A stretch of DNA of 64,000 nt, from the NCBI GenBank assembly GCA_035771165.1, contig JAWNZC010000116.1:434001-498000 (forward strand), read 5' to 3'. This DNA comes from Paragorgia papillata (lineage: Eukaryota; Cnidaria; Anthozoa; Scleralcyonacea; Coralliidae). Positions 1-10,675 of the stretch are shown in pieces. The notes below the pieces were generated by a model. The model was given only the letters and a program-made list of their open reading frames with translations. It searched no databases and was not told the origin of the DNA. The translations under genes were made by a program, and so were the position numbers. Positions within the stretch are counted from its first letter, which is position 1. The number at the start of each line of letters is the position of its first letter.

Positions 1-1137
1 GGGGCCTTAAGGGATAAAAAAAGTTCAAATACAGCTCAGCATTGTAGGTATGAAAATGAGAATAGTGCCCTCAAAACACATGAAATACCCCTTCAGAGAC
101 CAAATAATTCAAAACAATTCCACGTCCACGTCCCTAGACCTACCTATAAATAATTAATGTGCCTCCACATGACCATTTTGCAATAGGCTTCCAGTTGTCT
201 CTCTGCAGGCCTGAGGTCATTTAGATATCACATGTGATATGTGCAGCAATGTACAATGCCATTTTTACAAGCATAATTAATAAAAAATTAGCACTGAGTA
301 GAATTTACTTTAATATGATACTGTGGTATTGATTGATATTAAAAAAACTAAAACGAAATGGAAATACATTGATCTAGTACAGTATCTGTACTTTGTCCTA
401 CTATGAATTGTAGTTTCCATTCTGTTAAAACCCTATTCTATTAAACTCTATTAAAGTCTTCAAGTATGCCCCTTTCCATTATTGAAAAAAAATAAGCATC
501 CCCCTGGTTGATTGAATTCCTGCCCCAAATAAAAGCAAGCTCCATTTATTTAAAGTGCCTATGTCATCCTCAGGGACTTTACATATTTATACTAATTGGA
601 ACATTCTGAGAAGATTTGTAATATATCGATCTTCTCAGGCGAAAATTTCATCATGGATTTTTTTGCCGTTAAAGTTGATGGAAGTGACGTCAAAAGAGGA
701 ATCTGTAAAGTGGTTTTCATATAGACAAATTCCTCTTTCGACGTCACTTCCGTCAACTTTAACGGCAAAAAAATCCATGAAGATGAAATTTTCGCCTGGG
801 AAGAGATATTACGAATCTTCTCAGAATGTTTTAATTAGTATAAATATGTAAAGTCCCTGAGGATGACATAGGCACTTAGAAAATAAGTTAGTTGGTTTTA
901 TAATTTAGAGGTTTTATTAGAACTTGTGAGTAAACCGACCCAAACCCAAACTCACAAAACACTTTTGTGCATTAATTTATTTTAGACTAATTTATTTTTT
1001 ACATTAGACATTAATTTATGTTTGCTAATGGTGAAATTATATTTCCTTAAAATTTAAACCCGTAGCGTTGGAGTTTTCAGGACTATTTTAAATGGTGGTT
1101 ATAAAACTTCAATTGAATTATGCAACTTGTATTATAG
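1..1137. other. HAAO upstream intron sequence, no exon seen
   Basis: I find no coding exon here. The first recognisable HAAO exon starts at 1138 in the middle of the protein, so this stretch is intron and the 5' exons lie beyond the left edge. It holds one fold-back element (554-876) and AT-rich sequence. Confidence 0.6.
554..876. mobile_element. Fold-back MITE, AGTGCCTATG ends
   Basis: The arms are near-perfect inverted repeats running from AGTGCCTATGTCATCC on the left to its complement on the right. The 5' flank is TTAA, but the 3' flank reads TAGA, so the target duplication is imperfect. The 98-residue ORF inside is just one side of the palindrome. The ends match the elements at 6308, 6787 and 25188. 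Confidence 0.85.
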
Positions 1138-2416
1138 GTATTGCTACTGCCTTGTCACATTCCTCACAGCCCTCAGAGATCAGATAACACTGTTGGCTTG
1201 GTAAGTAACTACAATACAGGTACACACGTAAAAATCTCACAGCTTGTCAACAGGATGTGTTCGCAACAGATCGGTAGCAAGGCTGGGAACAAGTTGTAAC
1301 AATGCTGTTCATTCAAGAAGCTGCTACAACCTTGTTAGCGTCAACCTGTTAACAACTTGTTGAGTGCAGAGCGGTAACAGCTTGTTGGAACAACTTGTCA
1401 TCAGTGTGTTGGAGTCATCAGCCTTGTATCCGGCCGATATCCACGGGATGCTAGATTTTCGTTTTGGATCCTAGAAGTCGTAACTTCAGTATCCAACGAG
1501 ATACAATAAAAATTTCGATAGCGCACAGCCACAGAATCTGACGTAACGTCTTACAATGTAACATAATGTCTTACAATGTAACGTAACGTCTTATAATGTA
1601 ACGTAATGTCTTATAACGTAGCGTAATGTCTTATAACATAGCGTAACGTCTTATATAGAGCATGACGTCTTACAATGTAGGGTAACGTCTTACAATGTAG
1701 CGTAACGTCTTATAATGTAACGTAACGTAGCGTCTTAGAATGTAACGTAACGTCTTAGAATGTAACGTAACGTCTTACAATGTAACGTAACGTCTTACGT
1801 TTTGAGACGTTACCCTACATTGTAACTGCAGGCGCTGTCACAAGCTGTTATAGTTAATTTTAGACATTGCAAGTTGAGATGTTTAGTATTCAAAAGTGGG
1901 TTACTAGATTTCAAGGAGGGATACCAAATTCAGAAACCTGGTATCCCACTTGAATACTGCCGAGAATTTCAAATTTCAAACCCTGGGGTCTCTGACTTTC
2001 AAGTCTTGTGTATTTTACTCTACCAATTTTACTCATCTCAAGGACACTACAATAATGTTCTTAGGTGTACCGACAGTACTGTACATATACCTAACTTTAC
2101 AGATTGAGTGTCCTAATTAAATTGTCTTAATCCTTACAATCATTCATTTTCAAATTTTCAACTAAAGGTAATTGAAAGGGATAGAGTGGAAGGTGAACAA
2201 GATTGCCTCAGGTACTGTAGTAGCTAAGGTATTATCTTGGGAGGCAAGCATGTCATCTCCAGCCGTATACAGTAGCTGTCTTTTAATAGACGTTTTTCCG
2301 ACAAAATTGGCGTGGCTAGTGGGCGAGGTACAGTATGAAGACGTCATGGAGGGTATACAGTTGTGATTGACGGCTTTCTTGTCCGTGCCAACGCAAATGG
2401 CGTCCGAGCTACTTTA

Positions 2417-2447
<31 letters not shown>

Positions 2448-5400
2448 ATTAGCTTTGCCAGTTACACATTACAATTACAAACATAATTATACAGAACGAA
2501 AACAGTTTTGGCAGGGACACTGCAACAGCAAAAGCCATTTACTGCGGGCCCAACACACTTAAAACAAAATAGAATAGATAGATATTACATAATTAATGTC
2601 AGCGAATGAAGATTAGAAGCAGCACTCTAATAATCCTGACACATTGCGAGCAGTATTGCAGGAAGGGCAAATTGTTCTCCATGAACGAGGATCTTCAGGG
2701 TCATGTACAAGTGTACAAGGAATGTACAAGTGCGTTATTATAATATTTAATTAAAAGCCTTTTAAAAGTTGTAAGTTTAAAAGAAAGAGAAAACTGTAGG
2801 CCATCAGACAGCGTACTCCATATTCGAGATGTTCTATATGCCGATGAGCGGCTATTTTATTTTCATTATGGTATTTCTCATTGTGTTTTATAAGATAGAC
2901 GTTTCTGATTGGCTACCGTGCGTGTTCCATTTAACAAATAGATTCCATTTTGCCGTTGTCTGTTCAGTTATAGATGCACAGATGACGTCACAACGTGGTA
3001 AGAACAAAAAAGTGGCCCACGAGACGCAGTCGAGTGGGTCACTGATGTTCTTATCACGTTGTGACGTCTTCTGTGCATCTATAACTGAACAGACAACAAA
3101 AAGATGGAATCTATTTGTTTTATACAATACAAAACTTAAAAGGTTTTTATCAAAACTCTTGTCTGGTTTTGGGGCATGAAGAAAGAAAAAAGCAAGTCAG
3201 CTGACGTGATCTGACGTGATCCATGTGTCTGTCCTCTAATAGATCATGGCCAACAACCAATGAAAACACGCATAGCAACAAGGGTATTGTATAAAACTCG
3301 ATGGAGCACAGTAATTTCAAAAGTAATGAGAAACTCTTTTTTAATCAGCGAAATAAATATTGTTTTCCGTTGTTTTGTGTCCTTGACTTTCTGTTATAAA
3401 AGAAATGGTTCATGGTTTGGCGTGCTCCATTGAGTTATGGGATGCACTTGGGAAGTTAGAGAGCACTCAAAAATCTATTCTCGGCTACGCCTCGACCAAC
3501 TCTTACGCTTTTTTCGTGCTCTCCAAACTTCCCGCGTCCATCCATAACTCGATGGCAGTGGCGGACACTAATTTTAGCTGAAGCTTTCATTTTGAAAAGT
3601 GGAAGCACAAGAAAGTTTTCATTTCAAGAAGTGGAAGCACTACTTATTAGTTATTACAATAACAACAGCAGCAAAAATGGCGTGTTTTAATAAAAACAAG
3701 CGAAAGTATTCTAATCCCACAAAATAAGTGTTATGAAGTAAGTAAGTTTGGATAAAGAAATTTCTTACAAGTTACAACATGCTTGATGCTTCGCATTTTT
3801 CCATTGTCATTTGAATTTTGCTTCGCAAAATATTTTCTCTGAAATGTTGTTTTTTTATGCTTAGCATGTGATTTATAACAAAATGCACCATTAAAATAGT
3901 GTTTTGAAAACCTTAAAATTTTTTACCAAATGTGTTCTCAGAATGCTGCAAATGCCATTTCAGAGATCCAAATTTTAAAATTTTTCCGGGGGGCCATGCC
4001 CCCGCACCCCCTTAGAAGGCTCGTGCCTTCGACACTCGCCCCCCGAATATTTCGTCAAGTGTCCGCCACTGCTCGATGGAGCACGCCAAACCATGAACCA
4101 TTTCTTATTTTTTTCGGTGGTCATAACATTATCAAAAGCGTTTGGCCTTTGGCTTTCCTTTTACTAAACAGGATACAAATTACGTAATTATGATGATAAC
4201 AACTTTAATCTAATTATAAAATACAAGCAGGATTACTTTAGGAAATCTTTTTTTATTAGGTCAGCCGAACTGTGGAACACTCTTCCACATCATCTGAAAA
4301 CCTGTGAAACAGTTTCTTTATTTAAGTCTAGTCTTCATAAAATGTACCGCACTAAATTATCTACCTACATCCCTCCTGGATGCACTTAATGAGTTGCAAC
4401 TTTGTCTCAAATTATGCCTTAGTTCTCTAGTTTAAGTCTTAAATTAGTTGCGTGTTAAGTTATAGATATGTTTCTTTATAATGTTCACATTATTATTTTT
4501 CTTATATAATTAAGGGATTGGGTGTCAATTGGGACGTGAGTCCTGTTCCTTTCTCCTGTCACATTCAGTGGGGGTTTTTTGTTTGTTTTTTGTTTTTTTG
4601 AGTTTTTTTTGCTTGTATCTTGTTAGTTATTTGTATTTATCATTGTAATCATTTATTGTATAATTGTGTAATACTGTGACAAACTCATTAAATAAATAAT
4701 AAATAAACATTCTAATAGGGTTTCATCGTCCTGAGGTCATTGTGAGTTGAAAGAACACAAGGAAAATGTAATATGTTTTCTTTTAAAGACTCTTATCCCG
4801 GGTTTTGAATCTTCTGTCACCATGCACTATCAAATTTCATCAGGATCGAAAGACCAGGGGCATATTAAGCCAAAAGTGTTTAGAACTTTACTCTGGTGTT
4901 GCCAGTTGATTTTATTCAGCAGAGGAGGAGACTATATGGTTGCAAGTTTTGTTTAATTTATGGTTGAACTTATATGGTTCTAGGTTTTGGGTAGACTTGA
5001 CCCAAGTCTAGGTTTTGGGTTGCTACTTGCTACAATAGTTGTTTTGGGACCTATGGCTATGTACAGTATAGAACGAATCTGGCTAATGTAATAGTTATGT
5101 ATTTTTTTCTCTATTAAAGATATTACTGTGATGATAATAAAACAATCTTGTTTGAAAAGTGGTTCCATTGTACAAACTTGGGCAAAGATTTGGTTCCCAT
5201 TGTGAAAGAGTATGTTTTACTTTTACTTTACTGAATTTTTTTGAACTATAGCATCCCCTCATTTACTCATCAAAGAGAGAACCCTCAAACATCCTAGGCA
5301 CTAATAATTTGAAAAACGATCCATTGACTATTTTATTCTGTCCACTGCCAGATTATTTTATTCTGTTTAAATTTGACTACTCAAGCTAGTTGAAGGAAAT

Positions 5401-8400
5401 TTTTTAATAGTGTAACGGTTACCACAGTGTAAAGTACAATGTACCATATGTGTATAGCGTAATATTGCATTTACTAACAATTAATATTATTTTATCGCTA
5501 GATACTTCGCTTCTCAGCAATATAAGACTGGAAAGCCAGTTCCAGGTTTGTGTTACGTGGTCTAGCTCAATCTCGTTCCCAGAGCCCACGTTCCCCACCC
5601 CCACCCGGGAAACGAGAGACTCTGGGATAATCCGTTTCAAATCGTTACGTTATTGGCTGAATAGTGAGCATGATTTGGTCTGAAGTGACCGGAAATAGAA
5701 TTAATAAAACCAAAATAACAAAGATGTCGGGCGACAAGACTCCAGTGAAGACGTTGCCGCGATCGATATCTTCGCCGTGTGTGTGTAGATGCTGTAATTC
5801 GAGCTTCGCCAGCAACCCCATTGACTTGTTTGGGGAAAAGTCAAACAAGGAGAACATACTATCCAGATTCCGCTCGGATATTTACGCATGCGTACCTCAA
5901 CCGGAATAACAAGAATCCTGTGATTTGAAACGGATTATCCCAGAGTCTCTCGTTTCCCGGGTGGGGAACGTGGGCTCTGGGGACGAGATTGGGTCTAGCT
6001 GATCTGAACTGATCATCTGCAGTAGAAACCTCGTACCCAGGCTCTTATCTCCGCTGCTCCGCCCACCGGAGATAAGAGCCTGGGTACGAGGTTGCTGCAG
6101 TAGTTTAGTTGGGGGGGTTTTATAATGGAGAATTTTTGACTTGGTGTACTAGTGTATGAAAAAATCTAGACTTTCTTTAGCCTAGGCTATTGCTTTAAAT
6201 TTGAGCATCTCTTACGCTTTTTTTGTGCTCCGTCAACTTCCCACACGCATCCATACATCGATGGAGGTAATGAGGCATGGAGCACGCCAAACCAAGAACC
6301 ATTTCTTAGTGTATATGAAATGAAAATTAAGTTTGTCTAATTTGGAAGAACTCTTGAAATGGTAAAGTAACATCTTCTACAGTTTTTCCATAGCTTACTT
6401 CGTTCTTGAGATATTGCTATTTGTTTGATATATGAATGATCACACTGCGTACGTCACATTGTATAATGAGTTGTTGTAAAATTAGGAATGTCGTTGAAAT
6501 TATCGAACAAAGTCACACGAAACTGCGCATGTAGATGTATTTGTCTCATGACTTTAAACAAACACAGGTCCAAGCGGTTTAACAGACTAATATCAATGAT
6601 ATACACGATTTCTCAAAAACTCATTATACAATGTGACGTATACAGTGTGATCATTTACATATCAAACAAATCTTAATATCTTAAGAACGAAGTAAGATAT
6701 GGAAAAACTGTAGAAGATGTTACTTCACCATTTCAAGAGTTCTTCCAAATTAGACAAACTTAATTTATATTTCATAAACACTTTAAAGTGCCTATGAAAC
6801 GAAAATTAAGTTTGTCTTATTTGAAAGAACACTTAAAATGATAGAGTAACATCTTTTGAAGTTTTTCGTTTCCCTGCTTCGTTGTTGAGATATTTCATTT
6901 TGTTTGATATGCAAATTAAACATTTTAACGTCATATGTGCATAATGAGTTACCAAGATAATTCGAGGGAAGCATGTGCGTGTGTTTCGCCCAGAACACTA
7001 AACATGTAGATTTTCAAGTGATTATATTTGACAAGAGCAAAGATATATAACGTTTTTCGATAACTCATTATGCACGTGTGACGTCGCAACATGCGACATT
7101 TACATCAAACAAACTGAAATATCTCAAGAACGAAGCAAGGAAACGAAAAACTGCAAAATCTGTTACTCTATCATTTTAACCCAGAGATTTTAAGTGTTCT
7201 TTCAAATAAGACAAACTTAATTTTCGTTTCATAGGCACTTTAAGGTGAAATAATACGAGCAACAATTGCTGCAACATCGTTGCGTTGCAAGTTGAATAAC
7301 GTTGAACGTATTACCACCCACCTCAAATATTGTCACGCAACAATGATTTTGTTGCAAGTTGAATCAGTATGTTGCAGCAAGTAGAACTGGAGTCTTTTTT
7401 CAACAAGTGTTTTCAACTTGCAACAAAATCATTGTTGCGTGACAATGTTTACGGTGGGTGGTAATACGTGCAACAACGCAACAAAGTTGTATTGTAAGTT
7501 GGAGAAAAATGTTGCCCGTATTGCCTCACCTTTAAATAGTCCACAACTTATTTTAATTTACCATGTGTAATTTTCTAGGCAGCATTACGGATTCCCCACC
7601 GTTTGACATTGATACCACAACTAAACTAAGAGATCCGTTCTCTTTAAAAAAGGTATAAGAAAATAATGTATTATACAGTACGAGACTTGCAAATGTTTAA
7701 GTCACTGTGCTAACAGCCGGTTGTAAAGTGAAACAAAAAATTGAGCCACAAGTCAGGGCACTTGGAGGGTCGAGCATGGTCTTATATTCCAATCCACCGG
7801 TATAGCTGTCTTTTGGATGGTTTTTCTGAAGACCTTTTTGCACGCGAAGAAGTGAAGTGAAGTACAATTCTTTATTGCCCTCTTTATAATAGTGAGGTGA
7901 CTCGGGTAACGTGGCGTAACGTAAGTAATATATCATACACGCGAGGAGGAGTGTTTCATCAGGATATCCAAACACCGAGACGTTTGTTGAAAACCGAGGC
8001 GAAGCCGAGGTTTTTGAACAAATTTCGAGGTGTTTGGATATCCTGATGAAACACTCCTCCGAATCAGTATTTTAAGAGAAAATCGTGATAAAAGTTTGCC
8101 TAATTTATATAATTTCTTCCTCCGGTATCCAAACCACAGACACGATACTGATTTCCTTTGTGTTTGCCTCATGAATTAGTTTGAGATGTTACAGTAACAA
8201 ACGTTTGTTGGACGTTCGTCAAGCTCAATTACTCAGAAAAGATTTCCGAGCCCCAGACAGGGTTCGAACCTGCAACCTTCTAATGACAGGTTACTACGTT
8301 AGACGTTCTAACCATTGAGCCACTGAGGCTCAGATGGAGAATACATGCAGTATAAATCAGTTGCTACAGTATCTCAGTATGGTACAATTGCTATAATAAT

Positions 8401-10675
8401 TAAGTATTTTCTTCTGATATGTGTTTTGAAGTGGATGGAAGACAATAAAGAGGAAATCAAAGCAAATGGTTCGAAAATGTTGTTTGAGAGCAAACAAACT
8501 AAGGCAGGTCTAAAAACTTTATTACGGTACATAATTATATCTTTTTTTTTTAAAGTTTTTTTTATTATCAGGTTGATGGTTATTGCTCTACATTAAATTT
8601 AAATTTTATTAGATCAGAGTTTATGGACCTGGTGAGAATTGCACTGATGGAGATTCTGAAACATGGCTTTGGCAACTTGTAAGTTATATATCCAAGTAGT
8701 GAAATAAAAGTAGCGTGCTGCGTAGGCAGTGTTGAAACAACAATCGAAATATAGTAAGGTTAGATATACTGCCGAAACAGAGAACGTAGGAGTCTAACGT
8801 TTCGAACGAAGGCCCTTCGTCGGAGAGAAAGGTCTTCGCTCGAAACGTTAAGCCCTAATCAAACGAGAACGCAAGTCAACGCAAGTTGGCAGTCACAAAT
8901 TTCTGTGGCGGTCGTTTGAACACCCAAATTAACAAAATAAAGGTTTCATGAGTGTTTTAAACAAGTTTTAACTTTGTCACGGTACATAATATTTTCGGGA
9001 AATTAGACTACTACTTAATAGCGCGACTGCCAACTTGCGATGACTTGCGTTCTCGTTTGATTCGGGCTTTAGACTCCTACGTTCTCTGTTTCGGCAGTAT
9101 ATCTAACCTTACTATATTTCGATTGTAAGTTATATAACTGACTCGAGGTAGATAAAAGTGAAACACCGACGCATGTACAATACGTCTATAAATTAACGAG
9201 AAGTGGTTGTCTTTTTTCAAGGATGGCAAAGCGGACTTAGAGTGTAATGGTGTAAAACGCACACTGGCCAAAAGTGATGTCATATTGGTCCCATCAGGAA
9301 CCAAGTAAGAATATAATCGCAGGACTGAAATGACGTCAGCCCAGGGACATGCAAAGATGTTTCACAGTGATTAGCCAAAAATAAAATACTAAAGACCGAT
9401 TCGGACAGGAGAGTTAAACAGACCTGTTCAGAGAAAAAAAATTTTCAATTCTCAAACTTTCTGTACTGTTGTGTAAATTGTGTAAAGGACCAAATTTTCC
9501 AGTCAGACATCCCAGGCCTCAAACGAATTGTGTTCCATTTAACCGGACTGACCGGTCTAACCGTGTAAGTGGAAAGCCCCCTTTAGATGTCATGAAACCA
9601 TAGTCAATCGAGATATGGTCTGGAAACTCGGCAAACTTCAAAGCGCCTATAATGAGCTGGGATTTTATGTTGAACTGTACCTTACACTGTGCACATCCTT
9701 TGTTTTAGGTTTTTAATATTTAAATAACACGGTTGAGTGATTGAACTGAAACGTTGCTATTGGACAATTCGATCATTATACTAAAATACAATGTGTTCAG
9801 TGACCGTGCACCGTGCACAAAAATGCATAAAGGTGAACAAAAAGATAGACCAAAGATTTTAGCTGAGTTTCCAGACCATATCTCGATTGACTATGATGAA
9901 ACTTTAGTCGATGATAGTGTTATCAGAAGGTGCTATTAACACTTTAAAAACAGTTCAGTATTTATATCAAATGTGACAAAAAGACGATTTTCTACTCCCT
10001 GGCGAAAATTTGTTCATGAATTGATGAACTTTCATGGAATCGTACAAAATTTCAAGATTTTTTGTACGATTGCCTCCTGACTGGGAATCGTACAAAATTT
10101 CAAGATTTTTTGTACGATTGCCTCCTGACTGGGAATCGTACAAAATTTCAAGATTTTTTGTACGATTGCCTACTGACTGGGAATCGTACAAAATTTCAAG
10201 ATTTTTTGTATGATTGCCTCCTGACTGGGAATCGTACAAAATTTCAAGATTTTTTGTACGATTGCCTCCTGACTGGGTCCCCAGTGGTAAAAATTCCTAA
10301 AAATCCCAGTTCCCAGTACTAAAAATGGACAAATCCCAGTTCCCACTGTAACAACTAACAACATCCCCCCCTTACAAGTTTCTCTACGGATTTAAACTTT
10401 TCACGGGAGTGGTCCTGGAGACCATGGGGGGGAGGGGGATCACTTGCCCCCCCCCCCCGGCTACACCACTGAAAACCTATAAGTGTAACCCTAAGCCTTA
10501 AACCCCTACTACCCCCAACCCCTCTGGACACTAACTTTCCTGATAACTTTAAATCTTTATAATCCATGTGTTTTGAACGTTCCTTTTTATTTTAAACTAA
10601 AGGTATTCCTGCAAACGCGAGACTGGTTCATTCACTCTTACTGTTACAATGGATCCTCAGGTCAACGGAAAATAA
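1138..10675 (+). CDS. HAAO: 3-hydroxyanthranilate 3,4-dioxygenase, 3' part (9 exons, 5' end outside window)
   Basis: This non-haem iron enzyme of the kynurenine pathway opens the ring of 3-hydroxyanthranilate, on the route to quinolinate and NAD. Exons are 1138-1200, 2168-2211, 5120-5209, 5502-5545, 7579-7652, 8432-8503, 8613-8678, 9222-9304 and 10603-10675. They total 609 nt and read 202 residues in frame across every junction. Recognisable blocks in order are IPHSPQR and GLVIER (third iron-ligand His, then substrate-binding Arg and Glu), LFEKWFHC, YKTGKP, TWLWQL and a C-terminus like human TVTMDP. About 84 residues of the usual ~286, including the first two iron ligands, lie upstream. The expected LPAR before the ligand is LPCH. 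The junction after 8503 needs either a GC-AG intron or a GT donor at 8508 with an acceptor ending at 8619. AATAAA overlaps the stop codon. I am confident of the identity and less sure of that one junction. Confidence 0.93.
1225..1425. repeat. Interspersed repeat rich in AACAAGTTGTT
   Basis: Several imperfect copies of CAACTTGTTG or AACAAGTTGT occur in both orientations within a HAAO intron. It looks like degenerate short tandem or inverted repeat DNA; no coding sequence is seen. Confidence 0.55.
1540..1815. repeat. ~20-bp minisatellite (ACGTAACGTCTTACAATGTA)
   Basis: About 13-14 imperfect head-to-tail copies of a 20-bp unit, differing mostly by C/T and A/G transitions, lie inside a HAAO intron. 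The last copy is followed by a short inverted copy (GTTTTGAGACGTTACCC). Confidence 0.9.
2933..3293. mobile_element. Palindromic MITE with CRE-like sites, copy 1
   Basis: The first two thirds form a long hairpin around GTGGCCCACGAGACGC; each arm contains GACGTCA and GATGCACAGA. A single-stranded tail ends in GGGTATTGTATA. The same element recurs at 20592-20955 and, reversed, at 22839-23196. The ORFs on both strands are palindrome shadows. Confidence 0.85.
3405..4112. mobile_element. Palindromic element with AAGAAATGGTTCATGG ends
   Basis: The left arm (3407-3450) and right arm (4076-4108) are inverted copies ending in AAATGGTTCATGGTTTGG and its complement. A diverged relative occurs at about 6185-6306. 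A hAT-type MITE (3556-4071) has inserted near its right end. Confidence 0.7.
3556..4071. mobile_element. hAT-type non-autonomous transposon with 8-bp TSD
   Basis: It starts CAGTGGCGGACACT and ends with the complement AGTGTCCGCCACTG. It is flanked by exact 8-bp copies of CTCGATGG (3548-3555 and 4072-4079), the size expected for hAT elements. Near the right end it carries the GGGGGGCCATGCCCCC and AAATGCCATTTCAGAG block that recurs at several other sites in this window. No transposase is seen. Confidence 0.9.
4190..4707 (+). mobile_element. Non-LTR retrotransposon 3' end (LINE fragment)
   Basis: The plus strand encodes the C-terminus typical of LINE ORF2 proteins (SAELWNTLPHHLK, then SLFKSSLHKM), followed by a stop, a 3' UTR and a short AAT-rich tail (4688-4707). 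It is 5'-truncated within a HAAO intron. The motif matches the fragments at 41.4 and 41.9 kb. Confidence 0.85.
5568..5991 (+). mobile_element. Mutator-like (Pack-MULE-like) element with 9-bp TSD and inner ORF
   Basis: The terminal repeats CAATCTCGTTCCCAGAGCCC and complement are about 85 bp long. The element is flanked by identical 9-bp duplications GGTCTAGCT (5559-5567 and 5992-6000). Inside, 5724-5909 reads an ATG-started frame of about 61 residues with CVCRCC followed by IDLFGEKSNKENI, which looks like the head of a Cys-rich zinc-binding protein. A 9-bp TSD is typical of Mutator-like elements. Capture of a gene fragment is an inference. It sits 23 bp after a HAAO exon. Confidence 0.75.
6026..6094. 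mobile_element. 69-bp perfect-hairpin miniature element, 9-bp TSD
   Basis: The arms AACCTCGTACCCAGGCTC and complement form an almost perfect hairpin. It is flanked by identical CTGCAGTAG at 6017-6025 and 6095-6103. It is probably a minimal Mutator-like MITE. Confidence 0.85.
6308..6782. mobile_element. Fold-back MITE of the TTAA/AGTG group
   Basis: Long inverted arms run from AGTGTATATGAAATG to TTTCATAAACACT. The right flank TTAA (6783-6786) is shared with the next element. It lies in the HAAO intron between exons 5502-5545 and 7579-7652. Confidence 0.8.
6787..7239. mobile_element. Fold-back MITE, AGTGCCTATG ends, TTAA TSD
   Basis: Inverted arms start AGTGCCTATGAAACG and end with the complement. 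Exact TTAA lies on both sides (6783-6786 and 7240-7243). The arms are related to the neighbour at 6308. Confidence 0.88.
7244..7531. mobile_element. Fold-back MITE, GGTGAAATAATACG ends, TTAA TSD
   Basis: Inverted arms contain GCAACAAAATCATTGTTG-like sequence. It is flanked by TTAA (7240-7243 and 7532-7535), sharing the left TTAA with the previous element. Confidence 0.8.
8248..8331 (-). repeat. tRNA-derived SINE head
   Basis: On the minus strand an 84-nt tRNA-like unit has a paired acceptor stem (GAGCCTC with GGGGCTC), an A-box-like TGGCTCAATGGTTAG and a B box GGTTCGAACCC. The anticodon arm has an oversized loop, so it is not a working tRNA. Relatives lie at about 50.3, 56.1, 59.1, 59.7 and 63.5 kb. 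Confidence 0.75.
8716..9125. mobile_element. Palindromic repeat with GCTGCGTAGGCAGTG end, host of a nested MITE
   Basis: The arms at 8750-8816 and 9069-9125 are inverted copies (ACTGCCGAAACAGAGAACG and complement). The left edge carries GCTGCGTAGGCAGTGT, which recurs at 48007, 56627, 56716 and 57871. A Harbinger-type MITE sits at 8851-9068. Confidence 0.7.
8851..9068. mobile_element. Harbinger-type MITE, TTA TSD
   Basis: The ends are AGCCCTAATCAAACG and complement, with TTA on both sides (8848-8850, 9069-9071). Removing it restores CGAAACGTTAGACTC, which matches the opposite arm of the host palindrome, so the empty site is reconstructible from the window itself. Confidence 0.85.
10037..10277. 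repeat. 48-bp minisatellite, five copies, each a small hairpin
   Basis: Five head-to-tail copies of a 48-bp unit each contain ATCGTACAAAA and TTTTGTACGAT as an inverted repeat. Because 48 is a multiple of 3, both strands show repetitive ORFs, which are artefacts. It lies in the last HAAO intron. Confidence 0.92.

Noticed and set aside
8248..8331. Candidate functional tRNA gene
   Set aside because: The acceptor and T arms pair, but the anticodon region has an oversized loop and the copy belongs to a SINE family.
10037..10277. Regular repeats that might look like a CRISPR array
   Set aside because: The 48-bp units are contiguous with no unique spacers, and the window is clearly eukaryotic; it is a minisatellite.
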